Of a stretch of 64,000 nt of DNA, positions 11,572 to 19,315 are shown in pieces. Origin of the DNA: HK1 sp965202735 (GTDB lineage Bacteria; Pseudomonadota; Gammaproteobacteria; HK1). Position 1 is the first letter of the stretch; each line of letters begins with the position of its first letter. The notes beneath the pieces are model-generated. The model worked only from the letters and a program-made list of their open reading frames with translations. It did not search any database and was not told where the DNA came from. Made by a program: the position numbers and the translations under genes. Location of the stretch: contig OZ241844.1 in assembly GCA_965202735.1 (NCBI GenBank), forward strand, positions 4,030,001 to 4,094,000. Reading direction: 5' to 3'.

Positions 11572-12234
11572 GTGGGCTACTTCGGCTCGAAGGCGACCTC
11601 TGGGCTGTGTCAGCCGCTGATTGCGATGATGCCGCCGCACCACACCTACATCGAGACCCATCTCGGTGGGGGTGCCATCATGCGGCGCAAGCCCGCGGCG
11701 CTGCGCAACATCGGCATCGATCTGGATGCGCGCGCGCTCGATGCGTTCGAGTGCGAGTACCGCGTCGAGCTCGTGCACGGCTGTGCCCACCGCTATCTGG
11801 CCGAGTTCGCGTTCGAGGGCTCGGAACTCGTCTACTGCGACCCGCCGTATCTGAAGCGCACCCGCAGCTCCAAGCGCCGCTACCGGTTCGACTACGATGA
11901 GACGGACCATGTGGAGTTGCTCGGGCTGCTCGCGGCGCTCCCCTGTCAGGTGATGGTCTCGGGCTATCCCTCGACGCTTTATGACGAGCGGCTGGAAGGG
12001 TGGCGCAGCGTCGAGTGGCAGGTGATGAACCAGGGCGGGGTGCGCACCGAGAAGCTGTGGTTCAACTTCGCGCCTGAGCGGCTGCACTGGGCACGCTACG
12101 CGGGGCGCAACTTCACCGACCGCCAGCGCATCAAGCGCAAGGCCGAGAGCTGGGCCCGGCGCTACGCGGCGCTGCCTCATCCCGAGCGCCTCGCGGTGCT
12201 CGGCGCGATGATGGCGGTCGAGGCCGAGCGGTAG
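11572..12234 (+). CDS. Dam-like D12-class adenine DNA methyltransferase carried by the IS
   Basis: This 220-residue protein is related to D12 class N6-adenine methyltransferases. The N-terminal SAM site is YFGSKATSGLCQPL and IETHLGGGAI, and the catalytic DPPY is in LVYCDPPYLKRTR (about residues 86-98). It lies wholly inside the IS66-type inverted repeats, starts at a GTG, and ends 9 bp before the transposase start. It is therefore a passenger gene that may share the transposase promoter. It could methylate the element's own ends or mask host sites; neither role is shown. Confidence 0.8.
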   Translation: MGYFGSKATSGLCQPLIAMMPPHHTYIETHLGGGAIMRRKPAALRNIGIDLDARALDAFECEYRVELVHGCAHRYLAEFAFEGSELVYCDPPYLKRTRSSKRRYRFDYDETDHVELLGLLAALPCQVMVSGYPSTLYDERLEGWRSVEWQVMNQGGVRTEKLWFNFAPERLHWARYAGRNFTDRQRIKRKAESWARRYAALPHPERLAVLGAMMAVEAER

Positions 12235-12243
12235 GGGTCACCG

Positions 12244-13695
12244 ATGGCCACGGTCAACAAGGCGTCGCTGCGCGCGGAGTTCGATGCGCTCAAGGGGCAG
12301 TTCGAGTCGCTGTGTGCCGCGGGCAAGATGCACGAGGACAGCCGCGCCCTGTTCAAGGCTCTGCTGATGCTGTTCGAGCTGCTGATGGCGGTGTTCATGG
12401 AAAAGCACACGCCGAAGAGCAGCGCCAACTCAAGTCTCCCCGCCTCCCAGAGCCCCGATGACGCCACCACCCGCACCCGCCCCGGCGCCAAGGGCAAAGG
12501 ACCCGCATCGAACGAGGCGCGCGCTGCAAACACTCGCACCCGGACCTACGTCACCGAGCTGCGCGTCGATGCGTGCGCGCGCTGCGGCGAAGACCTCACC
12601 GACACCGCCTGCACAGGCCACGAGCGCCGCTCCCTCGCCGACATCGTGTTCGAGAAGGTCGTGCGTCACGCCGACGCCGAAATCAAGCACTGCGCGCGCT
12701 GCCACACCGAGACCCGGGCGCGCTTCCCCCGCGAACTCCCCGGCCCGCTGCAGTACGGCCCCGGCGTCAAGGCCTACGTCGTGCACCTGCTCGTCGCCCA
12801 GATGCTCTCGCTCAAGCGCGTCGCCCAATCGATGCACGCCCTCATCGGCCAGCTCCTGTCCGAGGCGACGCTGCTCGGCTACGTTGCCCAGCTCCATCAG
12901 GCGCTCGCCGAGTGGGAGAATCAAGCCCTCGAGCGCCTCCTCCTCGCACCGGCGATGCACGTCGACGAGACCTCGTTGCGTGTGGACCGAAAGAATCACT
13001 GGATTCACGTCTACTCCGCCGGGACGCTCACCGTGAAACGCCTCCATCCCAAGCGCGGATGCGAGGCCATCGAGGCCATCGGCATCATCCCGCGCTACGG
13101 GGGCGTGGCGGTCCACGACTGCTGGGCCTCGTACTTGAGCTACGCGCACTGCGACCACGCACTATGCGGGGCACACCTCCTGCGCGAGCTCACCTTCATC
13201 GTCGATGCTCACGACTACGCTTGGGCCAAGCGCATGAAGCGCCTGCTCCTCGACGCCTGCCACCACGTCGCCAAACGCGACGAGAAAACGCTTACCGAAA
13301 GCGAGTACAAGGCCGTACAGAAACGCTACCGCACCATCCTCACCCAGGGGGAACGCGAGCTTCCACCGATTCCCCCTCGACAAAAGGGGCAGCGTGGCAA
13401 AGTGGCCAAGTCCGATGCACACAATCTGTGGGACCGATTGAAAAAGCACGAGAGCGCCGTGCTACGCTTCGCCAAGCACCCCGCCGTCGCGTTCACCAAC
13501 AATCGCGCGGAACGTGACCTGCGGATGAGCAAGGTCAAGCAGAAGGTCTCCGGATGCTTCCGCACCCGAAAGTACGCCGAAGCGTACTGCCGAATCTCAA
13601 GCTATCTCCAGTCCATGGCGAACCAAGGATACAATCCCCTGGTCGCCATTCAGATCGCTCTCGCCGGGCGCGCTGTCGATAACTTGCCCGAGTAG
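12244..13695 (+). CDS. IS66-family transposase TnpC (ISBst12 group)
   Basis: This 483-residue DDE transposase has an N-terminal coiled region, two zinc-binding CxxC pairs (CARCGED and CARCHTE, about residues 112-158) and the catalytic region starting LLLAPAMHVDETSLRV. Later motifs are AVHDCWASYLSY and the terminal NNRAERDLRMSKVKQKVSG, which carries the catalytic Glu. Length and order fit IS66 TnpC. The stop lies 4 bp inside the right inverted repeat. The frame is intact, so the element may still be active. Confidence 0.92.
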   Translation: MATVNKASLRAEFDALKGQFESLCAAGKMHEDSRALFKALLMLFELLMAVFMEKHTPKSSANSSLPASQSPDDATTRTRPGAKGKGPASNEARAANTRTRTYVTELRVDACARCGEDLTDTACTGHERRSLADIVFEKVVRHADAEIKHCARCHTETRARFPRELPGPLQYGPGVKAYVVHLLVAQMLSLKRVAQSMHALIGQLLSEATLLGYVAQLHQALAEWENQALERLLLAPAMHVDETSLRVDRKNHWIHVYSAGTLTVKRLHPKRGCEAIEAIGIIPRYGGVAVHDCWASYLSYAHCDHALCGAHLLRELTFIVDAHDYAWAKRMKRLLLDACHHVAKRDEKTLTESEYKAVQKRYRTILTQGERELPPIPPRQKGQRGKVAKSDAHNLWDRLKKHESAVLRFAKHPAVAFTNNRAERDLRMSKVKQKVSGCFRTRKYAEAYCRISSYLQSMANQGYNPLVAIQIALAGRAVDNLPE

Positions 13696-13699
13696 TTAC

Positions 13700-14457
13700 C
13701 ACGATGATATTTTTGACAACAAACTTGTGATCGAATTGCCGGAGCGCGTATTGCCTGTTTCCACGATTGCACCCAAGGATCTGTCGGCACTGTTCGATAT
13801 GGAAGTCGAGGAGATAAAGAGCCTCTTGATCCCTGGAACGAGAAGGAAAATGGATGCGGTAGCCAAGACGAGAAGTTTAGCTATCCTGGAGAGTGCAATG
13901 AATGGCGACTACGAGCAGCCAAGCGACAGAGAACTACAGAAAATCTGCAAGCGCTTTGCAGAGGGAGAGGCGTGGACATCCATTTTCCCCGGTGTGGCTT
14001 CAATTAATATCACCACAGAATTGGATGGACCAACGATCAACCTTCGATTAACGAAGAATGAGGGAATGCCTGTTCAGTTATTGAAAGAAGATGAAGGGAG
14101 TGCAATTGTTGCAGTGCGTCGGGTGAATGAACTCGATTACTACAGTCTCGGTGCAGCGCAGCTTGCAAAAAAAATCGGCATCACACAACCTAAATCCCGC
14201 GCTGTCGTCGATCACCTTGATCTTCGTAAGGACACTGATTACTTTAAAGAAATAAAAATTGGTAGAGTAAAACATGCCAGATATTCTCACAAAGCCGTCA
14301 AGAAAATTAAAGATGCATTGGTTACCGAATCTATTAATGAGATCTGGGACGAATATCAGGCACGAAAAAAAGCGACAAGATGCCACAGCTTACAGAAATA
14401 GAGTGGCGCACTTGCCTGATGCATGGCGTATGTCTAAGGTAGGATTTGACAATGGAT
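13700..14457 (+). pseudogene. DUF3644-like protein, 5' truncated, frameshifted and split by an IS
   Basis: The frame is open from the IS66 right end (YHDDIFDNKLVIELPER), so its 5' part was lost. The body, with DYYSLGAAQLAKKIGITQPK, resembles the C-terminal half of DUF3644-domain proteins by recollection only. An A7 run at 14365-14371 puts the gene out of frame, stopping at 14401. The alternative frame continues QDATAYRNRVAHLPDAW up to the ISKra4 insertion at 14458 and resumes at 16067. It is AT-richer than the neighbours. GTG 13727 is the first usable start if any product is made. Confidence 0.55.
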
Positions 14458-16058
14458 GGGTGTAGATCTAGAACTGACACGAGCTAATACTCCTAAATGA
14501 TCGAATTCTAAAGATTTGTGGAAAACGCCAGACGAAGAAGAACCCGTCTCCGGTGACACTTTGTCACCGCAGGCAAGCTCAGAGGGGAAGACGGGGCAGT
14601 GATCCTCTGCAACAATGCTGTGCGCGAAATCCCAACACTGTGGAGGGCTGCCCCAATGGAAGTATCCCATACGCCGACCGACAAACCCACTCCCCAAGAT
14701 GTCTGGAGCGTGCTCGAAGCACTCCCCCGGCGCGTGAGTGCGCTGCTGAAGAAGTACGAATCGTCCGACACGCATTCGTTCGAGAACTTCGAGCGCGAGC
14801 TCCACGCCCTGTTCGCCCGCACCGAGTGCGCGGTCACCGAACAGGCGCTCGCCCGACACGACGTGGACCTGCCGTTCGTGCTCATCGACGGCGAGGTCCA
14901 TCGCCGGGCGTGTCGCAGTGCCCAGACCTACCTCACCACCGCCGGCCCGGTGTCGGTGACCCGCACGCTGTACCGGGCGCGGCGCGGGGCGCGGGCAGTG
15001 GCGGCGCTGGAGCGCCGGGTGGGCATCGTCGAGGGGTACTGGACGCCGCTCGCGGCGCGCCACGGTGCGCTGCTGGTCTCGCATCTGACCCCGCGAGACG
15101 CCGAGCAGGTGCTGGCCACCCTCGGGCCGATGCAGCCGTCGAAGAGCAGCCTCGACCGGCTGCCCAAGGCGCTGTCGGCGCGCTGGGAGGCGCAGCGCGA
15201 GACGTTCGAGACCACGGTGCGCGAGGCCAGCGTCGCGGTGCCGGAGGCGGCCCGTGCGGTGGTGGTCTCGCTCGACGGGGTGATGGCGCCGATGCGCGGC
15301 GGATACCGCGAGGCGGGCTGTGCCACGGTCTCGCTGGTCGATGCCCAGGGCGAGCGGCTGTACAGCGTGCGCATGGGCCGGATGCCGCAGCCGCGCAAGG
15401 CGAGCCTCAAGGCGATGGTTGCCGCCGAGGTCGCGGCGGTGCGCGCCCCGCGCCCGGACCTCACCGTGGTCAAGCTCGCCGACGGGGCGAAGGACAACTG
15501 GACGTTCCTCTCCGGTGCGCTGCCCGAGGGCGTCGAACTCATCGACTTCTACCACGCCGTCGAGCAGCTCAGCGACGCCTTCGACGCCGCCTACGGCACC
15601 GCCTCGCCCAAGGCGGCGACGCAGCTCAACACCTATCGCCACCGGCTGCGTCATGAGCCCGCCGGGGTCGAGCGGGTCATCCGCGCGCTGGTGCATCTGC
15701 GCACGAGATATCCCGACGAGGAGCGCATCGCACAGGTGCTCGGCTACTTCCGCGGCAATCGCCACCGCATGGGCTACGCCGAGGCCAAGGCGCGGGGCCT
15801 GCCCATCGGCTCCGGGGTCGTCGAGGCGGCCTGCAAGACCTTGGTCACCGAACGGCTCAAGCGCTCCGGGATGCGCTGGGGCCTGCCCGGCGGGCAAGCC
15901 ATTCTCACCCTGCGCTCGCTCGTGCAGAGCCAACGATTCGACCATGCATGGCCTGTGCTCGCGGAAACGTATCGAGCCGACGTGGCTTGTCCTGACAATG
16001 TCGTACCCCTTCGACGGACATACCTTCATTGATACTGATCAGTTCCGGGGGCACACCC
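14458..16058. mobile_element. ISKra4-family insertion sequence with 8-bp target duplication
   Basis: The 1601-bp element begins GGGTGTAG and ends GCACACCC. The inverted ends also share an inner GAACTGA block. It is flanked by the direct repeat CAATGGAT at 14450-14457 and 16059-16066. Removing the element and one repeat rejoins a continuous reading frame, which proves both the boundaries and the target gene. It carries one transposase gene. Confidence 0.92.
14656..16032 (+). CDS. ISKra4-family transposase
   Basis: This 458-residue transposase starts at MEVSHTPTDK; the frame is open slightly upstream. An N-terminal helical region precedes the DDE core beginning VVVSLDGVMAPMRGG (first Asp near residue 204). 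The second acidic residue is in LIDFYHAVEQL, and the conserved GLPIGSGVVEAACKTLVTER follows near residue 376. The order and the C-terminal motif are those of ISKra4 proteins. The frame is intact. Confidence 0.92.
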   Translation: MEVSHTPTDKPTPQDVWSVLEALPRRVSALLKKYESSDTHSFENFERELHALFARTECAVTEQALARHDVDLPFVLIDGEVHRRACRSAQTYLTTAGPVSVTRTLYRARRGARAVAALERRVGIVEGYWTPLAARHGALLVSHLTPRDAEQVLATLGPMQPSKSSLDRLPKALSARWEAQRETFETTVREASVAVPEAARAVVVSLDGVMAPMRGGYREAGCATVSLVDAQGERLYSVRMGRMPQPRKASLKAMVAAEVAAVRAPRPDLTVVKLADGAKDNWTFLSGALPEGVELIDFYHAVEQLSDAFDAAYGTASPKAATQLNTYRHRLRHEPAGVERVIRALVHLRTRYPDEERIAQVLGYFRGNRHRMGYAEAKARGLPIGSGVVEAACKTLVTERLKRSGMRWGLPGGQAILTLRSLVQSQRFDHAWPVLAETYRADVACPDNVVPLRRTYLH

Positions 16059-16066
16059 CAATGGAT

Positions 16067-16140
16067 TCGTCTATGGCGCGCTTAGTGGCAAGGTGCGAAT
16101 GTATGCGATTCATGCAGTGAACTACAACACTTTCCCATGA
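16067..16140 (+). pseudogene. 3' end of the gene split by the ISKra4 element
   Basis: Joined to the sequence left of the IS, this stretch reads on in frame as GFVYGALSGKVRMYAIHAVN and ends YNTFP at the TGA 16138-16140. That stop overlaps the ATG of the next gene (ATGA at 16137-16140), so the disrupted gene was originally translationally coupled to the DUF6978-like gene. Confidence 0.8.
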
Positions 16141-16586
16141 CTGACGCAAACCTCACTCAAGTGGAAGCCGACGCGCTTCTGGCGATGGAAAAGCGCCGTG
16201 CGGACTCTGTCGATCTGAATTATCCGGATTTGGGAGGGCGGGTGACCGCTCCCTTGGTCTCGGTGGACGGACGCGAGCGGTTCTTTCTCGACCTTCGGCG
16301 AGGGAGGGCCGATCTCCGTAAAGGGACTTATCAGAATCGTGGTCGACAAGTCGTGATCCTGGCGCGGCTCGATTTCGGTGGTCCTCCACACAGAAACCAG
16401 GACGGCAGGGAAATCACCTCCCCTCACCTGCATCTCTATCGGGAGGGGTTTGGCGACAAGTGGGCCATTCCGGTTCCTCCCGACAGCTTCTCGAATCTCG
16501 GTCACCCGTGGCGAACGCTTGAGGATTTCATGCGGTTCTGCAACATCACCGAACCGCCACTCATCAGGTGGGGGCTGTTCACATGA
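16137..16586 (+). CDS. DUF6978-like protein
   Basis: This 149-residue protein has a helix near MTDANLTQVEADALLAMEK, then alternating strands (VSVDGRERFFLDLRRG) and conserved HLHLYREGFGDKWA. It ends with a segment typical of the DUF6978 family, FMRFCNITEP. Function is not known. Its start overlaps the stop of the IS-split gene, and its stop overlaps the start of the DUF1828 gene (ATGA), so it is the middle gene of a coupled operon in a defence-rich region. The family name comes from recollection of sequence and context. Confidence 0.6.
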   Translation: MTDANLTQVEADALLAMEKRRADSVDLNYPDLGGRVTAPLVSVDGRERFFLDLRRGRADLRKGTYQNRGRQVVILARLDFGGPPHRNQDGREITSPHLHLYREGFGDKWAIPVPPDSFSNLGHPWRTLEDFMRFCNITEPPLIRWGLFT

Positions 16587-17347
16587 TCCAGGACGTACAG
16601 GCATTGGTGGACCGTTATTCGGCTTGGCTGAAGGACAGGACGAGTCTTCGCGAGGTGGGAGATTGCGTCGAAATCACCACACCGTACCTGGATCGGCACA
16701 ACGACTACCTCCAGATTTACGCCAGGCGCACCAACGGCGGATTCGTGTTGACGGACGACGGGTATGTTCTCGACGACCTGGAGCTATGCGGGTGCGGGAT
16801 CGATAGCCCGAAGCGTCAGACCATATTCAGGACGACGCTGAACGGATTCGGTGTACAGGCGAATGGAGGGGTGCTCGAAGTCAAGGCCACGTCAGGTAAT
16901 TTCTCTCTAAGGAAGCACAATCTCGTGCAGGCGATGCTGGCGGTCAACGATCTCTTCTATCTGGCATCACCTGCCGTCGCCAGCCTGTTTCACGAGGATG
17001 TAACAGGGTGGCTCGATCTCTCCGATATCCGCTACACGCCGAGCGTCAAGTTCACGGGCAAGAGCGGCTACGATCATCGTTTCGACTTTGTCATACCAAA
17101 ATCGAAGATCCACCCTGAGCGTGTCCTGCGTGCAATCAATCGACCAAACCGTGATTCCGCGCAGGCGATGGTATTTTCCTGGATTGACACCAGGGAAGTG
17201 CGTTCCTCTGAAGCTCGTGCCTACGCAATCCTGAACGACTCCGAGCAAGGGATCTCCGAAAACGTTCTGGATGCGATGAGAAATTATGACGTTCACCTGA
17301 TTCCATGGTCGGCCCGTGATGAAGCTCGGGATGAATTGGCCGAATGA
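16583..17347 (+). CDS. DUF1828/DUF1829 domain protein
   Basis: In this 254-residue protein the N-terminal half resembles DUF1828 (ITTPYLDRHNDYLQIYAR, then GGFVLTDDGYVLDDLELCG). The C-terminal half resembles DUF1829 (KSGYDHRFDFVIPKSK and a helix-strand end DVHLIPWSARDE). The ATG overlaps the previous stop. The pairing of DUF1828 with a small DUF6978 partner recurs in bacterial genomes, often in variable islands, and has been suspected of being toxin-antitoxin-like or defensive. No catalytic motif is obvious here, so no activity is claimed. Confidence 0.65.
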   Translation: MIQDVQALVDRYSAWLKDRTSLREVGDCVEITTPYLDRHNDYLQIYARRTNGGFVLTDDGYVLDDLELCGCGIDSPKRQTIFRTTLNGFGVQANGGVLEVKATSGNFSLRKHNLVQAMLAVNDLFYLASPAVASLFHEDVTGWLDLSDIRYTPSVKFTGKSGYDHRFDFVIPKSKIHPERVLRAINRPNRDSAQAMVFSWIDTREVRSSEARAYAILNDSEQGISENVLDAMRNYDVHLIPWSARDEARDELAE

Positions 17348-17476
17348 CTTTCTTTATAGGATTCGAGGTCGACAGTGCCGCCGTCGAACGGTCGGAATAC
17401 CCCGGCCGGGCTGTCGCGAACGCTTCGGATATCGCCTCCATGAATCGATGAATCGATCCAGGGCGGGAGAACTCTG

Positions 17477-18508
17477 ATGCAACTCACCATCCATGACCGT
17501 GAGGCTTTGCGGGCGATTTCGCCAGCGGCGCTGTCGGCCTATGCCCGCATTGCCGGCTGGAGTCGGCATGAACCATACCGCGAGCACTCGGACATCTACA
17601 TCGGCGATACGCTGCCGGAGATCGTCGTGCCGCAAACGGCGCGTCTTGGGGACTATGCGAGTGCGGTGGCGACGCTGATCGAGACCTTCGCGCAGGTGGC
17701 CGGCCAGGACGAGCTGACCGTGTACCGCTCGCTGGTGACGGCGGACCGCGACGTGATTCGCATCCGGGCGGCGGAGAGCGACGACGGTAGCCTGGGACTG
17801 ACCGACGGCGTGAGCCTTGTCGAGGGTGCCCGCGACATGGTGCTGTCGGTGGCGTGTTCGCTTCACGACCCGCGATCGGTATATCGAGCCGGAGCGAATC
17901 GGGATGCGGCTGAACTGCTGCGGCAGATGCGGCTCGGGCAGACGGACCAGGGCGGCTTCGTCGTGACGTTGTTGACGCCGGTCGTGCCTCCGCCCATGCC
18001 GGCGCTGTTCGAGGATCCGGATGACTGCAACGCGCCGATCGCACGCCGGATGACGAGGCGGCTTGTCGAGGCGCTGGCCGCGGCGCATCGGGCCGTAGAA
18101 CGCGCGGGTTCCGGCGATGGCGGCGCCTTCGCAGAGGCGGTGGCCAGCGGAGTGAGCGCCAATTTGTGCGAGGCGCTGGTCAGGATCATCGAGCCGTTCC
18201 CGGCGCTGGATGTTGGCGTCTCGTGGGCGCGGACGCGACCGATGACGATGCCGGGGACCGTTTCACGGTTCGGACAGGCGGATGCCGCGTTGCTGCGCGA
18301 GGCTGCGCGGTCCCTGCGGGAGCGTGCGCCGAAGCCACGGCGAATTTGTTCTGATGTTTGCCGCCGTTTCGGAGCGTTCGATGAAGGTCCGTGCGCTTTG
18401 TGTTGGCGACCAGGGCGGGGGGTGGACGCTGGATGGGGCTGGCATCGTGCCGCCCTACAGGGGTCCTGCCGGAGCACGGGAGCCGGAGTCGGGGTCATGC
18501 GGGCATGA
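17477..18508 (+). CDS. Unrecognised conserved-looking protein, C-terminus apparently degraded
   Basis: The ORF encodes 343 residues. The first 280 look like a real soluble protein, with balanced composition and segments such as LSAYARIAGWSRHEPYREHS, LTVYRSLVTADRDVIRIRA and SGVSANLCEALVRII. After about residue 285 (nt 18340) the composition changes to Cys/Arg/Gly-rich out-of-frame-like sequence. A frameshift or deletion just before the neighbouring IS is likely. No family was recognised. It follows the DUF1828 gene by 129 bp on the same strand. Confidence 0.5.
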   Translation: MQLTIHDREALRAISPAALSAYARIAGWSRHEPYREHSDIYIGDTLPEIVVPQTARLGDYASAVATLIETFAQVAGQDELTVYRSLVTADRDVIRIRAAESDDGSLGLTDGVSLVEGARDMVLSVACSLHDPRSVYRAGANRDAAELLRQMRLGQTDQGGFVVTLLTPVVPPPMPALFEDPDDCNAPIARRMTRRLVEALAAAHRAVERAGSGDGGAFAEAVASGVSANLCEALVRIIEPFPALDVGVSWARTRPMTMPGTVSRFGQADAALLREAARSLRERAPKPRRICSDVCRRFGAFDEGPCALCWRPGRGVDAGWGWHRAALQGSCRSTGAGVGVMRA

Positions 18509-18574
18509 GCGCCCGTACCCGGCGCGTGCCGAGGGTGGGCGGGCAGAGGATGGATGGGAGCGGGGCAGGCGCGG

Positions 18575-19315
18575 TCAGCCGGGAGCCGGTGCGGGGGCGG
18601 CGTTGTCGGTCATCTTGAGCCAGTCGAGCAGCCGCCTCGGGTTCCTGGCGAGAGTGCGCATGGTCTCGGCGACGGCGAGCCCGCGCGCCTTGATGAGGCC
18701 GATGGCGAAGCGTCGCAGCCGGGTCATGTTCTCTGGTCCGTGGCCCGAGCGGATACGGCTGCGGTCCTCGTCGAAGCTCCAGTCGAGGATGTGGTGGGTC
18801 GCCTCGATGGTCCAGTGTCCGCGCTGGAGGGCGAGCAGGCGGTGCGGCGGTGCGGCCCCGGAGGTCAGGCTGGTGATGCCGTAGGCGGTGTCGCAACGGT
18901 GTTTGCCGGACTTGACCGCGACGGATTCGCGGCGCACGGCGAAGACCTGTGCGACGCCGGGGAAGTCGAGAGAGTCGTTGAGTGTGTCGCAGACCCAGAG
19001 GGAGCGGCGCTCGCGGCGCCCGTGCTCGGGCTTGGGGGTGTGGTCCTCGAAGTCCGGCGCGCGTCGGGCGATGTCCGGGTCGAGAGTGAGGCGGATATCG
19101 CTGAGCAGGGTCTTGTGGTTGCCCTTTACGGCGAACAGGTAGTGCGCGCCGCGACCGAGCAGGTAGGAGGCCAGCGTGCGCTGGGTGAGCAGGGCATCGG
19201 CGGTGACGGTGCGCCCGGCGATGTCGGGCAGGGTCTCGAGCAGGGGCAGGACGGTGCCGACCTCGTTGGTGCGTTTCTCTCCTTCGTCGGCGTCGGGCCT
19301 CATGCCGACTTTTTT
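18575..19315 (-). CDS. C-terminal half of ISAs1 transposase, reached by -1 frameshift
   Basis: In the -1 frame relative to the preceding ORF the protein resumes as KKVGMRPDADEGEKRTNEVG. It contains the second and third acidic motifs (IAGRTVTADALLTQRTLA, then LDWSFDEDRSRIRSGHGPEN) and the usual end MTRLRRFAIGLIKA. Alone it lacks the first catalytic Asp. The joint is an A7 tract, suitable for programmed slippage, but a sequencing error or mutation would look the same. The stop is at 18575-18577. Confidence 0.7.
   Translation of the reverse strand, partial: KKVGMRPDADEGEKRTNEVGTVLPLLETLPDIAGRTVTADALLTQRTLASYLLGRGAHYLFAVKGNHKTLLSDIRLTLDPDIARRAPDFEDHTPKPEHGRRERRSLWVCDTLNDSLDFPGVAQVFAVRRESVAVKSGKHRCDTAYGITSLTSGAAPPHRLLALQRGHWTIEATHHILDWSFDEDRSRIRSGHGPENMTRLRRFAIGLIKARGLAVAETMRTLARNPRRLLDWLKMTDNAAPAPAPG

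Larger units (their letters stand above)
11408..13699. mobile_element. IS66-type element (ISBst12-like) with a Dam-like passenger gene
   Basis: The ends are inverted repeats: left GTAACTACTC at 11408-11417 and right GAGTAGTTAC at 13690-13699. Identity continues at least 2 bp outward on each side. Ends beginning GTAA are characteristic of the IS66 family. The 2.29-kb element encodes a TnpC-like transposase and an adenine methylase but no tnpA or tnpB, as in the ISBst12 group. The 8 bp flanks (cgcaaatg and cacgatga) differ, so no target duplication survives. The element joins a truncated hsdS to a truncated second gene. Confidence 0.8.

Noticed and set aside
18282..18884. A 200-codon plus-strand frame extending the unknown protein
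   Set aside because: Its second half is antisense to the ISAs1 transposase, and the first half shows no clear continuation of the upstream protein.
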